Source of the DNA: Reticulitermes speratus
Lineage: Eukaryota > Arthropoda > Insecta > Blattodea > Rhinotermitidae
NCBI GenBank assembly: GCA_021186555.1
Contig: JAJKFL010000004.1
Location: forward strand, 41,460,351 to 41,524,350
Direction: 5' to 3'
Length of the DNA stretch: 64,000 nucleotides
Shown: positions 1 through 19,689 of the stretch, in pieces
Position numbering within the stretch: the first letter of the stretch is position 1
How the letters are laid out: every line of letters begins with the position of its first letter
Made by a program: the position numbers and the translations under genes
The notes under the pieces: model-generated
Told to the model about the DNA's origin: nothing
Seen by the model: only the letters and a program-made list of their open reading frames with translations
The model's database searches: none

Positions 1-456
1 ATATTATGAAGGTGTGTGTTGCTACATATTATGGAGGTGTGTGTTGCTACATATTATGGAGGTCTGTGTTGCTACATATTATGGAGGTGTGTGTTGCTAC
101 ATATTATGGAGGTCTGTGTTGCTACATATTATGGAGGTGTGTGTTGCTACATATTATGGAGGTCTGTGTTGCTACATATTATGGAGATCTGTGTTGCTAC
201 ATATTATGGAGGTCTGTGTTGCTACATATTATGGAGGTCTGTGTTGCTACATATTATGGAGGTGTGTGTTGCTACATATTATGGAGGTCTGTGTTGCTAC
301 ATATTATGGAGGTGTGTGTTGCTACATATTATGGAGGTCTGTGTTGCTACATATTATGGAGGTGTGTGTTGCTACATATTATGGAGGTGTGTGTTGCTAC
401 ATATTATGGAGATCTGTGTTGCTACATATTATGGAGGTGTGTGTTGCTACATATTG
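1..456. repeat. Minisatellite array A, 25-bp unit
   Basis: About 18 copies of a 25-bp unit (core gttgctacatattatggagg) run off the left edge. Copies differ mainly at two positions (ggtgtgtg, ggtctgtg, gatctgtg). All three forward frames stay open, which is a property of the unit rather than evidence of coding. It lies upstream of the visible PHAF1 exons, probably in an intron. Confidence 0.95.
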
Positions 457-623
457 CCAAACTGTTATATCATTATAGTTTTGTTACTAATTGGCTGTCT
501 ATTACAGAAATCACAAAACCAAATTCTAAATCCAGTGCCACACACCAAAGGCTTTTAACTGTAGGTCAGAATGTGTTCAGTGTGAAGCAAACGTGATCGG
601 TTTCTGTCTATAGGTGAGAGTGT

Positions 624-646
624 GGGGGGGGGGGGGGGGGGGGGGG
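624..646. repeat. Poly-G tract (23 G)
   Basis: A pure run of 23 G lies in otherwise ordinary non-coding sequence. The rest of 457-879 shows no gene or recognisable element. Confidence 0.95.
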
Positions 647-879
647 CAGCTGCTGAGTTGGGTGTGTTTAGAAACAGCTGTTGAAAGTTATCAGGACTGA
701 TATTGGCTCTTTGTGTCAGACAAACTGAATACAGTAGAGCCTTCAAATTGTGATTAGTTGGGAGTGATAAAACCATCACAAACACTGGAATCCATTTTCA
801 ATGTAAAATGCCTGTTTGGTTCTAAGATCTTATGAAATACCAGCAGTAAAAATACAAAATAACCTGAAGAAGCATAAAA

Positions 880-1195
880 GCATGTGTATAAGTCTATTAC
901 AGTAAGCATGTGTATAAGTCTATTACAGTAAGCATGTGTATAAGTCTATTACAGTAAGCATGTGTATAAGTCTATTACAGTAAGCATGTGTATAAGTCTA
1001 TTACAGTAAGCATGTGTATAAGTCTATTACAGTAAGCATGTGTATAAGTCTATTACAGTAAGCATGTGTATAAGTCTATTACAGTAAGCATGTGTATAAG
1101 TCTATTACAGTAAGCATGTGTATAAGTCTATTACAGTAAGCATGTGTATAAGTCTATTACAGTAAGCATGTGTATAAGTCTATTACAGTAAGCAT
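880..1195. repeat. Minisatellite array B, 26-bp unit
   Basis: Twelve nearly identical copies of a 26-bp unit (catgtgtataagtctattac plus agtaag) follow one another without interruption. The near-identity suggests recent expansion. Confidence 0.95.
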
Positions 1196-1235
1196 TCAAA
1201 TAAATTCCAAAAGGCTCTAACAACGGTTTGTAACA

Positions 1236-1678
1236 TTGAGAACTGATGGGTTTCTGGACTTTGTCCGTCGTCCAGAAATCTAAAATAACTCGATAACACG
1301 ACGTTTCGGAAGCTGGATCTGCTTCCGTCCTCAGGTGAAGGGGGAGGGAGACACCTACTGTGTTGGGTCCCTTAGATAGAGCTAACCTCAGTCACTGGAC
1401 AACCTAAGCCTGTTAAACCACAGCTATATGAGTACCTGAGACCAGGAAATGTCAAGAGGAAGATAACAGATCAATAAGCAATAAAAAATTGTTGTGTACA
1501 AGAACAGACGTGGAACCAAGATATAATAGGAGGTAAACATTTGTGCATCAAACCAAGTTTATGAAAAACCCTGCGTAGTGTAGGGACGCAGGCAGATCCA
1601 GTTTCCGAAACAACGTGTTATCTAGTTATTTTAGATTTCCAGACGATCGACAAAGTCCAGAAACCCGTTAGCTCTCAA
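1236..1678. mobile_element. Inverted-repeat element with ~95-bp arms
   Basis: The left arm (from 1236, ttgagaactgatgggtttct) and the reverse complement of the right arm (ending 1678) align over about 95 bp with few mismatches, around a ~250-bp centre. On the minus strand the left arm reads CTGAGGA, then a GGAAGC/GCTTCC stem, then GAAAC. That order recalls the hammerhead ribozyme core found in Penelope-like retroelements, but the first base of the stem is mispaired. No coding sequence is visible. The family is unassigned. Confidence 0.6.
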
Positions 1679-2530
1679 GTAAGTATTCACACGTTTATGT
1701 AATGTGTGAAATAGCTTTGTTTTGACTAATGGAGGGATGGGTGTCACCAGACTTTTGTTTGTTTTGAGGACATATGAATGTGTATAGCGCTTATTATGCA
1801 GTTGGAGATAATGACATTATTTAAACGAGAATAAACATTTATTTAATGCTGAAACATTTTCTCACCCCTCTGTGTTGTGTTTCTGACAACATGCCTTAAA
1901 TGATACTTGTTTTCTAAATGTGTGTTTGAAATGTGTATCAGGGTATGGAATCAGCATATCAGACTTTATTCACAAACTGACTTTTCTCGTATGTTTGCCA
2001 TAACCTTGTAGTCCTGCATTAACATTCACATTAATACAAACAAAAGTGTAATCCTCTGCTGGTTCAGTGCTTGCCTTCTCCCGTCTGACCTCATGTACTC
2101 TCACATACACCAGCGTCTCAAAGTTCATGAATCTCGATGTTTCAGGGTTTTAGTCTTTTGTAATCACCCATTTTAGTAGTTGTTTTGACGTTTTGTGATT
2201 GGTTCTGACAATGGGATGACACCACGTGACTGCAGTCAGCTTGCCCCACTCTTCTGCTGTTGCACAGATCACTCTCAGCTCAGTCCAGCTGTGTCCTCCA
2301 TTAAGTGAGATTGACTGCTTTTGTGCTTTATGGAATGAAACTCTCATTCAATCAGTGTGTTTGTGTTTCCAAAACGTTTTTGTATTTCATTCAAATAAAC
2401 TAACCCATGTTTTATGCTTTTTGAAGTTATTTTATGTATCTATTACTGGAATTTTATAAGTTCTTGGAACCAAATAGGCGTTGTACATAGAAAATGAGTT
2501 CCAGTGTTTGTGATACTTTTATCATTCGTA
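1679..2530. other. Non-coding, no gene seen
   Basis: AT-rich sequence with no exon matching PHAF1 or another recognisable protein. The only structured part is a dispersed repeat at 2155-2335. Confidence 0.6.
2155..2335. repeat. Dispersed repeat, copy 1
   Basis: This stretch shares an extended imperfect match with 34010-34195. Shared landmarks are a run with gttttgac, a gggatga block, and cttctgct followed by cagatcactctcagctcag. It is an interspersed repeat of unknown class with two copies in the window. Confidence 0.55.
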
Positions 2531-4015
2531 GTTAATGTGCACGTCACGACTACTGTGTTCTGCTAACTGTTAATGTGCACGTCACGACTGCTGTGTTCTG
2601 CTAACTGTTAATGTGCACGTCACGACTGCTGTGTTCTGCTAACTGTTAATGTGCACGTCACGACTGCTGTGTTCTGCTAACTGTTAATGTGCACGTCACA
2701 ACTGCTGTGTTCTGCTAACTGTTAATGTGCACGTCATGACTACTGTGTTCTGCTAACTGTTAATGTGCACGTCACGACTGCTGTGTTCTGCTAACTGTTA
2801 ATGTGCACGTCATGACTGCTGTGTTCTGCTAACTGTTAATGTGCACGTCACGACTGCTGTGTTCTGCTAACTGTTAATGTGCACGTCACGACTGCTGTGT
2901 TCTGCTAACTGTTAATGTGCACGTCACGACTGCTGTGTTCTGCTAACTGTTAATGTGCACGTCACGACTACTGTGTTCTGCTAACTGTTAATGTGCACGT
3001 CACGACTGCTGTGTTCTGCTAACTGTTAATGTGCACGTCACGACTGCTGTGTTCTGCTAACTGTTAATGTGCACGTCACGACTGCTGTGTTCTGCTAACT
3101 GTTAATGTGCACGTCACGACTGCTGTGTTCTGCTAACTGTTAATGTGCACGTCACGACTGCTGTGTTCTGCTAACTGTTAATGTGCACGTCACGACTGCT
3201 GTGTTCTGCTAACTGTTAATGTGCACGTCACGACTGCTGTGTTCTGCTAACTGTTAATGTGCACGTCACGACTGCTGTGTTCTGCTAACTGTTAATGTGC
3301 ACGTCACGACTGCTGTGTTATGCTAACTGTTAATGTGCACGTCACGACTGCTGTGTTCTGCTAACTGTTAATGTGCACGTCACGACTGCTGTGTTCTGCT
3401 AACTGTTAATGTGCACGTCACGACTGCTGTGTTCTGCTAACTGTTAATGTGCACGTCACGACTGCTGTGTTCTGCTAACTGTTAATGTGCACGTCACGAC
3501 TGCTGTGTTCTGCTAACTGTTAATGTGCACGTCACGACTGCTGTGTTCTGCTAACTGTTAATGTGCACGTCACAACTGCTGTGTTCTGCTAACTGTTAAT
3601 GTGCACGTCACAACTGCTGTGTTCTGCTAACTGTTAATGTGCACATCACAACTGCTGTGTTCTGCTAACTGTTAATGTGCACGTCACAACTGCTGTGTTC
3701 TGCTAACTGTTAATGTGCACGTCACGACTGCTGTGTTCTGCTAACTGTTAATGTGCACGTCACGACTGCTGTGTTCTGCTAACTGTTAATGTGCACGTCA
3801 CGACTGCTGTGTTCTGCTAACTGTTAATGTGCACGTCACAACTGCTGTGTTCTGCTAACTGTTAATGTGCACGTCACAACTGCTGTGTTCTGCTAACTGT
3901 TAATGTGCACATCACAACTGCTGTGTTCTGCTAACTGTTAATGTGCACGTCACAACTGCTGTGTTCTGCTAACTGTTAATGTGCACGTCACGACTACTGT
4001 GTTCTGCTAACTGTT
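2531..4015. repeat. Minisatellite array C, 38-bp unit, ~39 copies
   Basis: A 38-bp unit (gttaatgtgcacgtcacgac then tgctgtgttctgctaact) repeats about 39 times. Variants cluster: cacaac units are grouped near 3570-3660 and 3830-3960, and the first and last units share the same tactgt variant. Every unit carries CACGTCA, which is TGACGTG on the other strand and resembles an ATF/CREB-type site. The array ends about 500 bp before the first visible PHAF1 exon. Confidence 0.95.
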
Positions 4016-4242
4016 TTCTGTGAATCTGACATACACAGCCTCTTCACATTCGAACTTCCAAATCGCACATCAATTTTTCATTACATGGGTTGTTGTCAGG
4101 CCCTGTGTAACGTTTTGTATGTCATAACAAAATGGAATTTCCTGACCATCTGAATAATTGCTATCTAACAGTAGGGATCCCATTTCCATGGAATTGGATG
4201 ACAGCAGTTGGAATATAATGTACAGATCGTTTGTAGATCAGC

Positions 4243-4400
4243 ATTGTGGCTTCATAGCACTGTGCCATAGTGTGGGCAGTTAGTTGCCAGCTTGTCACTC
4301 TAGGGCCTCGCTTCAGTCCCATTGTAGTCCATGTGGGATTTATGGTGATCAGATTGGCATTGAGAGATTTTTCCCTGAGTACGTCAGTCTTTCCCATAGC
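4243..4400 (+). mobile_element. SINE family S2, copy 1
   Basis: A tRNA-like head (gtgggcagttagttgccagc with a degenerate B-box region) is followed by the S2 body motifs gtgggattt, ggtgatc, gagagatttttccctgagta and the cagtcttt block. It aligns with copies at 10040, 12510 and 40490. The 3' end seems truncated, lacking the attcattcattc tail. Confidence 0.55.
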
Positions 4401-4424
4401 AATTATAAATTAACTAGCACTCGC

Positions 4425-4492
4425 ATGTGTCATCAGGGCCTGCCACAACAGGCTCATTTGAGGCCACATTACCAAAGAGACTGCAGCTAAGA
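4425..4492. repeat. Short dispersed repeat beside PHAF1 exon
   Basis: The block tgtcatcagggcctgccaca, then caggctcatttgagg and ttaccaaagagactg, recurs in diverged form at 59378-59445. It ends about 30 bp before the PHAF1 splice acceptor at 4520-4521, so it forms part of the branch-site region. Confidence 0.45.
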
Positions 4493-4521
4493 AGGGGTTT
4501 TGTATTGTGGTTTCTTTTCAG

Positions 4522-13641
<9,120 letters not shown>

Positions 13642-15337
13642 CGATGGCTTTCTGCCACCTACCTCGTGCTTCAAGGAAGGTACTGGCAATTCTGATGACT
13701 TAACAGACCATTAGAAAAATGAACATCTTCTCAACCAATAGAGCCTGCAGTGTACCATTTCATGATTACAGTATACAGCAAGGTTGTCTTTAAAATTGTG
13801 CTGCTGTGCTTTGGACATTGGTACATTAGTTGTCAGCACTTGTAGCTGAACATCCAGGGTCTGGTTTAAGTTAAACTTGGGCACTTCAGACTATAAATTT
13901 GACCCTCACACTGTAATAAGGATTGCTGGTACATTTATGTTTCTCTGGTGGCCGATACTTTAGGTGGCATATTTTATAGACAACCTCTTTATAGAGAAAG
14001 GAATTGCCTCGTCTAGAGTAGGAATCACAAGGCTTTGAATGTAACAAACTCATGTATTGCAGAGAAAGTTTTTGGAAGTTTCCCACTAAATACAAAAGTA
14101 TGAAAAAAAGTTAAAGAACTAAAAAAAGCCCTAAAAAAGATCCGAAGAAGCTTGCTTGCAACACTGGTGACTCAAAACTTGCTCGCAGCACCAGTGACTC
14201 AGAGCTTGGTCACAGCACTGGCGACTGAGGCTGTGTAGAAGCCAGGTTTACATATGCCCTCTTCAGAAGACAGGAAAGTTTAATGCACTTTCCTTATGTA
14301 AGGAAACGGGGAAAATCTGCTGTACACATGCAGAAAACGTGCACATTGTGCCATGCCAGTTGCTTATCCACTGTCTTACGTGTTAGCCCTTTACCACGCC
14401 ATACCTAGCTGCAATGAAACTTGCACAGGGACTACAAAAGGAGACTGTGTGGTATAGGAAGACAAACTTACTGCCATTTGTTCCTATACAAAAACTGCTA
14501 GAAGAAATGTTGACGTTATAAAGAACAATGCTATAACAGGCAGCACGTTGATTGTGGCAGAAAGCTTGAGGTTTAGTGCTCGGTGCAAGGTGAGAATTTT
14601 ACTTAACATTATTATGGGCTTCAGACCAGGACTGTAAACATTTTATTGGGTGATGTGGGAAGTTGAAGATAGCAGTACTGGTTGCTCATAATTTGCAATA
14701 GTAAAATGCTCTGAGGAAGCACGTAGCTTAGGTATCTTATTTATTATTATTATTATTATTATAATATTACTATTACAGCGTTTTGTTTGTGACACAAACT
14801 GTACTCTCAGTCTGTGAATTTTAAAGACATTTATGCTGCTGCAGTGTGACCTTTCGAGATTTAAGGATGTTAATAATCTTTGTTTGAATCATGTCCCTGT
14901 TTATTTAATAATTAATTAAGATGTGTAAGGAGTCTTAGTGGCAGCTGTATTAATAATTAATCGTTATTATCATAATATATTACACCTTACAATATATGCA
15001 TGTGGGTGTAAAGTAGCTGTAAGAAATCTTTTCAGGGACTTAACTTCTTTCCTGTTATTGTGTGTGAAACTTCAATATGCAGTAGATATTTGTTTCCAAA
15101 ATACGTTTTGTGTAATGACACTCACTTGATGTCCCACATGCCACACCTAGTTCTGTAGACACACATGAGGTCTGACTAACACAAGGCATGTGGTGAATGT
15201 TGGCTGTTACAATTATGCCATCTTGCAAGTGGTACTTGAAATATGTGAAGTGTTGAACCAGTCTCATTCATTCAGCCATATCTCTGTCGGAGTTGGTGTA
15301 AACAAAGCACTGTGAATGACATGTTGCATTATGTTGT
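13642..15337. other. PHAF1 3' region, no further gene seen
   Basis: Likely contains the PHAF1 3' UTR. At 14150-14230 three loose ~28-bp repeats (gcttgcttgcaacactggtg, acttgctcgcagcaccagtg, gcttggtcacagcactggcg) occur, and at about 14740 a short (TTA)n tract. No coding sequence recognised. Confidence 0.5.
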
Positions 15338-15602
15338 AAAGGTAAAGATGTCCTTATTCATGCCATGAAGGCATACAGGAGGAGTGAAGGTATGCCTCTA
15401 TTGCTGGGTGGAGGTGAGTGGTCAGTTTCATGCCCTGGCCACATTACATCCAGGGAAAGAATGCCTGATACCCACTGGTTTGGAGACTGGGTGGCTGTTA
15501 TGTATGTTTTGGAGAAGAGAATATTCTCTTATCACTACCTGGAATCGAACCCATGGTCGTCCAGATCACAGCCTACTCACCATACCAACTGAGTTGTAGC
15601 AG
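15338..15602 (-). mobile_element. SINE family S1, antisense copy
   Basis: On the minus strand the head reads CTACAACTCAGTTGGTATGG, then TGGGTTCGATTCC as a near-consensus B box. The body and the end block at 15340 match other S1 copies. This is one of the best-preserved tRNA-like heads in the window. Confidence 0.75.
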
Positions 15603-15716
15603 CTGCATGGTATTTCAGTATTGAACAAAATGGATGCCATTGGTATTGGTGTTTTGTTCATTGTGTCTGTTGCTGCTGAAACACTTCCTGTTATGTGAAC
15701 AAAGTCTTATTTTGGA

Positions 15717-15722
15717 AATAAA
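15717..15722 (+). terminator. Candidate PHAF1 poly(A) signal
   Basis: AATAAA about 2.1 kb after the PHAF1 stop codon. It is the first canonical hexamer I noticed in that direction. Without transcript evidence the assignment is weak. Confidence 0.3.
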
Positions 15723-16189
15723 TATCTGAAATACTTTTATTTAATATTCGTGTAAAAAGTGTGTGCTGTGGTTTGCCAGAAGGCTGACTTTATTGTCCCA
15801 GTAGTCTGCCCAAGCAATCATCCATTGATGGAGTTTTGATTCAAAGGTATGAAGTATTGACATGTAGTGTTTTATATATCAGTTTTGATAAGTGCTGTGG
15901 GTGCCATTCACTTTTGTAAGATACGTACACGTGTACAGGTGCCGATTATAACAGGAGTAATTGTATGCCTTGTTCTAATTGAATCACACATGCTTCTGTT
16001 AGTACCTGAGAATCATTTCCAGTTTTGGTGTGGAAGTGATGTAGCAGTGCGTCATTGTCCGTTGAAACATGTTACATTAAATGGCATCCTATATTAATTT
16101 CTTTTAAGTACTGTGTCCTCCAATAAATTGTTACCACTTATGAATGTATTGTTTACTGACAAAATTAACCTAATTCTAATTGTACTTCG

Positions 16190-16300
16190 ACTGCTTGACC
16201 CAGAAGATGAAGGCAGTACATTTTTCAAAATGTCAGGAATGACTTGTCCAGTGGCACAGTTTCACATTCCAGAAGAACTGAACTGTCGGAATGTAACTTT
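16190..16300 (+). mobile_element. PalM half copy
   Basis: cgactgcttgacccagaaga, tgaaggcagtacatttttca, caggaatgacttgtccagtg and cacattccagaagaactgaa follow the PalM order. Array F begins about 65 bp further on but its unit is not derived from this arm. Confidence 0.6.
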
Positions 16301-16364
16301 CATAGTGCACTGCCTCAGCTTGCTGTCCATTGCTCTCTTTGGAGGACAGCATGTGATTAAATGT

Positions 16365-16805
16365 TGGCTGGTCAGTACAGTGACATGCTGTTACGCACTA
16401 CTGCAGTTTATCAGGATGTTGGCAGGTCAGCACAGTGACATGCTGTTACGCACTACTGCAGTTCATCAGGATGTTGGCAGGTCAGCACAGTGACATGCTG
16501 TTACGCGCTACTGCAGTTCATCAGGATGTTGGCAGGTCAGCACAGTGACATGCTGTTACGCACTACTGCAGTTCATCAGGATGTTGGCAGGTCAGCACAG
16601 TGACATGCTGTTACGCACTACTGCAGTTCATCAGGATGTTGGCAGGTCAGCACAGTGACATGCTGTTACGCACTACTGCAGTTCATCAGGATGTTGGCAG
16701 GTCAGCACAGTGACATGCTGTTACGCACTACTGCAGTTCATCAGGATGTTGGCAGGTCAGCACAGTGACATGCTGTTACGCACTACTGCAGTTCATCAGG
16801 ATGTT
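16365..16805. repeat. Minisatellite array F, 55-bp unit
   Basis: About eight copies of a 55-bp unit (gttggcaggtcagcacagtg, acatgctgttacgcactact, gcagttcatcaggat). The first copy (gttggctggtcagtacagtg, gcagtttatcagg) is the most diverged. Non-coding, between PHAF1 and NSUN2. Confidence 0.95.
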
Positions 16806-19685
16806 GTGGCTGTGCTGTATAAACATGATTCATTGCTGTCTGCAAAACCAAAAATCTCAAGCACTTTGTTCAGGTAATCTCCAGGCCAGGGTGCCACAGG
16901 CTGTCCCCTTCCACTCCTTTCCCTGCCTCTTTCCCAGTATGTTTCATGTTTTCTCAACCATAATGCAGACCAGCCCATAAGATGCACCAAGATTTTAGAA
17001 GGCAAAATGTATGGACAAAATATTTTTTTTTTCCTTCAGACTACACGATGCAGGAGAATTTTGTTCAGTATTTTCCAGGGGGAAAAAAGTCATGGTCTAG
17101 GATATAGGCTGCAGTAATAGTTTCCTGGAAGTGGTAACAGTTTAGTGGAAGATCCTGCTTATGTTAAAGGGACCATTTTGAAAATAATTACCAGTAGCAT
17201 CAACATACATGAAAGTGATGTTGGAGATTGAGGAAAACAAAGCTTTTTCTGCAGTGTTTTTATTCTTTGTTTGTTTGAAGAAATATGAAGGCTCTGTGTT
17301 GTTCAGAGCATCAAACTCCAGATTTGTGGAGCGCTTTTATTCTCGGTATCTTGCTGGATTCGTTTCTGTGAAATGAGTGTAGCTTTTAGAGCAGTGTAAG
17401 TTGACTAGATGTAGAATCACCAGCTTTTGTGTTGGCTGGAGAGGAATGGAGTGTCACAAGTGTGTTGGACATTATATGAAGAGTGGGACTAAAGACTGTG
17501 TCCAGTGTATTAAATTGATATGCCTGGATTATATAAAAAAAAAACCGTTGCTGTGAATGTGGGGATGTCTCATATTGTAACGTGGGGATGTCTCATATTG
17601 TAACGTGTGGATCTCAACAGTTTATTTAAATATAGTGTAAATATGAGTTTTGTATTCATTTCTGAAATTGTCACCGTTTGAGAGGAGACGTTTGTTAACA
17701 CATTTGTTTGTCAACAACTGTGATGCTTTAAGTTAGCAGAGAGAAGATTGAATGTTTTGAAATTGAACTGACCAAATAGGAGAAATGTGTTGGGGGGGGG
17801 GGGCAGTATTGTGTACTCCCTTATAATGTAAAATACCAATACTGACGGATTACTTCAATATACCAAAACAAGAAATTGTACTATGCTTTTAATGATACGG
17901 ATAAAAGATGTTGCATGTGACAGTGTGTGTGTGTGTGTGTGTGTACACATATATATATATATGTATATGCATTTGTGTCTGTGAATTGTGATGAATAATT
18001 GATGTAATTTTTTGTGTGTTCCTTTAACAAACAGAGGTGTATACCGTTCAGTAGTCAGCAGTAACTTTGACAGTAGAAAAAATGTGATCTGTGGACTTCA
18101 TTTGGAAGGCTACATTACTTTGCTTTGAATATTGTTCAGTTTATACAGTGTTCAGGTTCAGTGCTGCAGTGCTACTGTGCTACTGTGCTACTGTGCATGG
18201 CACTTGTTACCTTTCAGCTAGAAGTTAGCCCAAGAGCATGCCATTTGTACTGCACGTCTAGAGGCCACTCATGTTCCAGTGGCTTACCGTGAACTTCACT
18301 AGGTCACTGGGATGTGAACATGTGCGCAACATGTATATTTCAGGGGATATAAGCTTGTGTCAGTTTTTATACAAGTGACTATTACAATGAATTAAATATT
18401 CCCTTCGTCGTATATGTGTCTTGTGTCTTAAAAATGTAATGTGAACAAGATGTGACAGGCAGCTAGTGCAAGTGTACTCAAATTTGAAATATACTGTATG
18501 AGATTTGAGGTTTTGGAAACATTGACACAATTTGGTTGGTTTTCTTACGGGTTATTGCACTTTGTGGTCGGATGGGTGGTTACCGACATGCTCCGTCCTG
18601 CTTACCACATACAGACCACACAGTGTTATAACCCAGAAGACGACAAGACGAGTTTTTATATTAACAAATTTTCCAGACTTGTTTCCTGCAGTTCTGTGAC
18701 CTGCAGTGGTCTTGATATTTGTTTGTCGCACGGCAGGTATGTTGTTGACTGCTCATCACTAATAAAGGTACTAACCTTTTGAAACCTAAAATTCTTGTCA
18801 ATAAATTTAGGAATTCTGTTCCTACCTCACAGAAGACATATATTCTATTACAAAGGCTGGCTGGTTAATTCTGCTAGAGAAATAATTGTCATTTATTGTG
18901 AGAAGCATAGGAAATACATTAACACACTGTGTGGAAAAAGCGTAGTGTGTTTGAATGTTGAAGCAGATGGTACATAAAGTAACCGCTGTACTTCAAAGCA
19001 GTTCACAACGTGGATTTATTGGTGCACATGAAAAGGGGTTTAAGTCAGAAATTGTGAAGATCTAGTTCTTTAGTAGCCAAATAATTTAAAAAGAGGACAA
19101 ACATCTTTAGGAGCTGATCATTTGGAAAATTATTTCAAACAGTTCAAACGATCTTGTGCATTGCACCCTGTGCGGTTACATAAATTGTAATTGTTGTGTA
19201 AGGTACCAGCAGCCTCTTGCACGTGTCATAAGCATTATTTGGAGGCGTGCATTTTGATGCGTGGAGGCAGCATTGCAGTGCCCTCCAGATATCCAGAATA
19301 TCCTTGCATTTAGTTGCACCAAAATTAGAGAATTTCTGAACAGTGTGGAACCTAACAGCATCAGTGATGCTGATGGTGGCTGTGTGCACCAAAATGTTCA
19401 TGTCAGAAAAACACAACATTCATGTGTGCACATTGTTGGTTTTTTGGAGTGTAAGTGCAGTGCATGTGATGTTACATATTGTGAGTTTTAATTGCTTGGA
19501 ATAAAGGGTGCAAGTCATAGAAATAATATTACTGACTTGCCACAGGCCCCACCTCTATTCACATGCATCCACAATTTTTTTTTCTTTCCCCCCAGATTTT
19601 ACACCTTGTTGAAATACATTTAAATAAGTTATAAGTAATGATGTACTTTTATTTTTTACATCCCATTGCTATATATAAATTATAT
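16806..19685. other. Intergenic sequence, no gene recognised
   Basis: Contains a poly-G run near 17791-17803, a tandem duplication of a ~24-bp unit (ggggatgtctcatattgtaa) at 17560-17610, and a (TG)n(TA)n microsatellite at 17923-17966. The stretch 18820-18990 reads in broken frames like a repeat often seen in insect transcripts. No supportable gene. Confidence 0.45.
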
Positions 19686-19689
19686 ACTA

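Noticed and set aside
19261-19491. 76-codon plus-strand frame (MEAALQCPPDIQN...)
   Set aside because: No similarity recognised and overlapping minus-strand frames of equal length.
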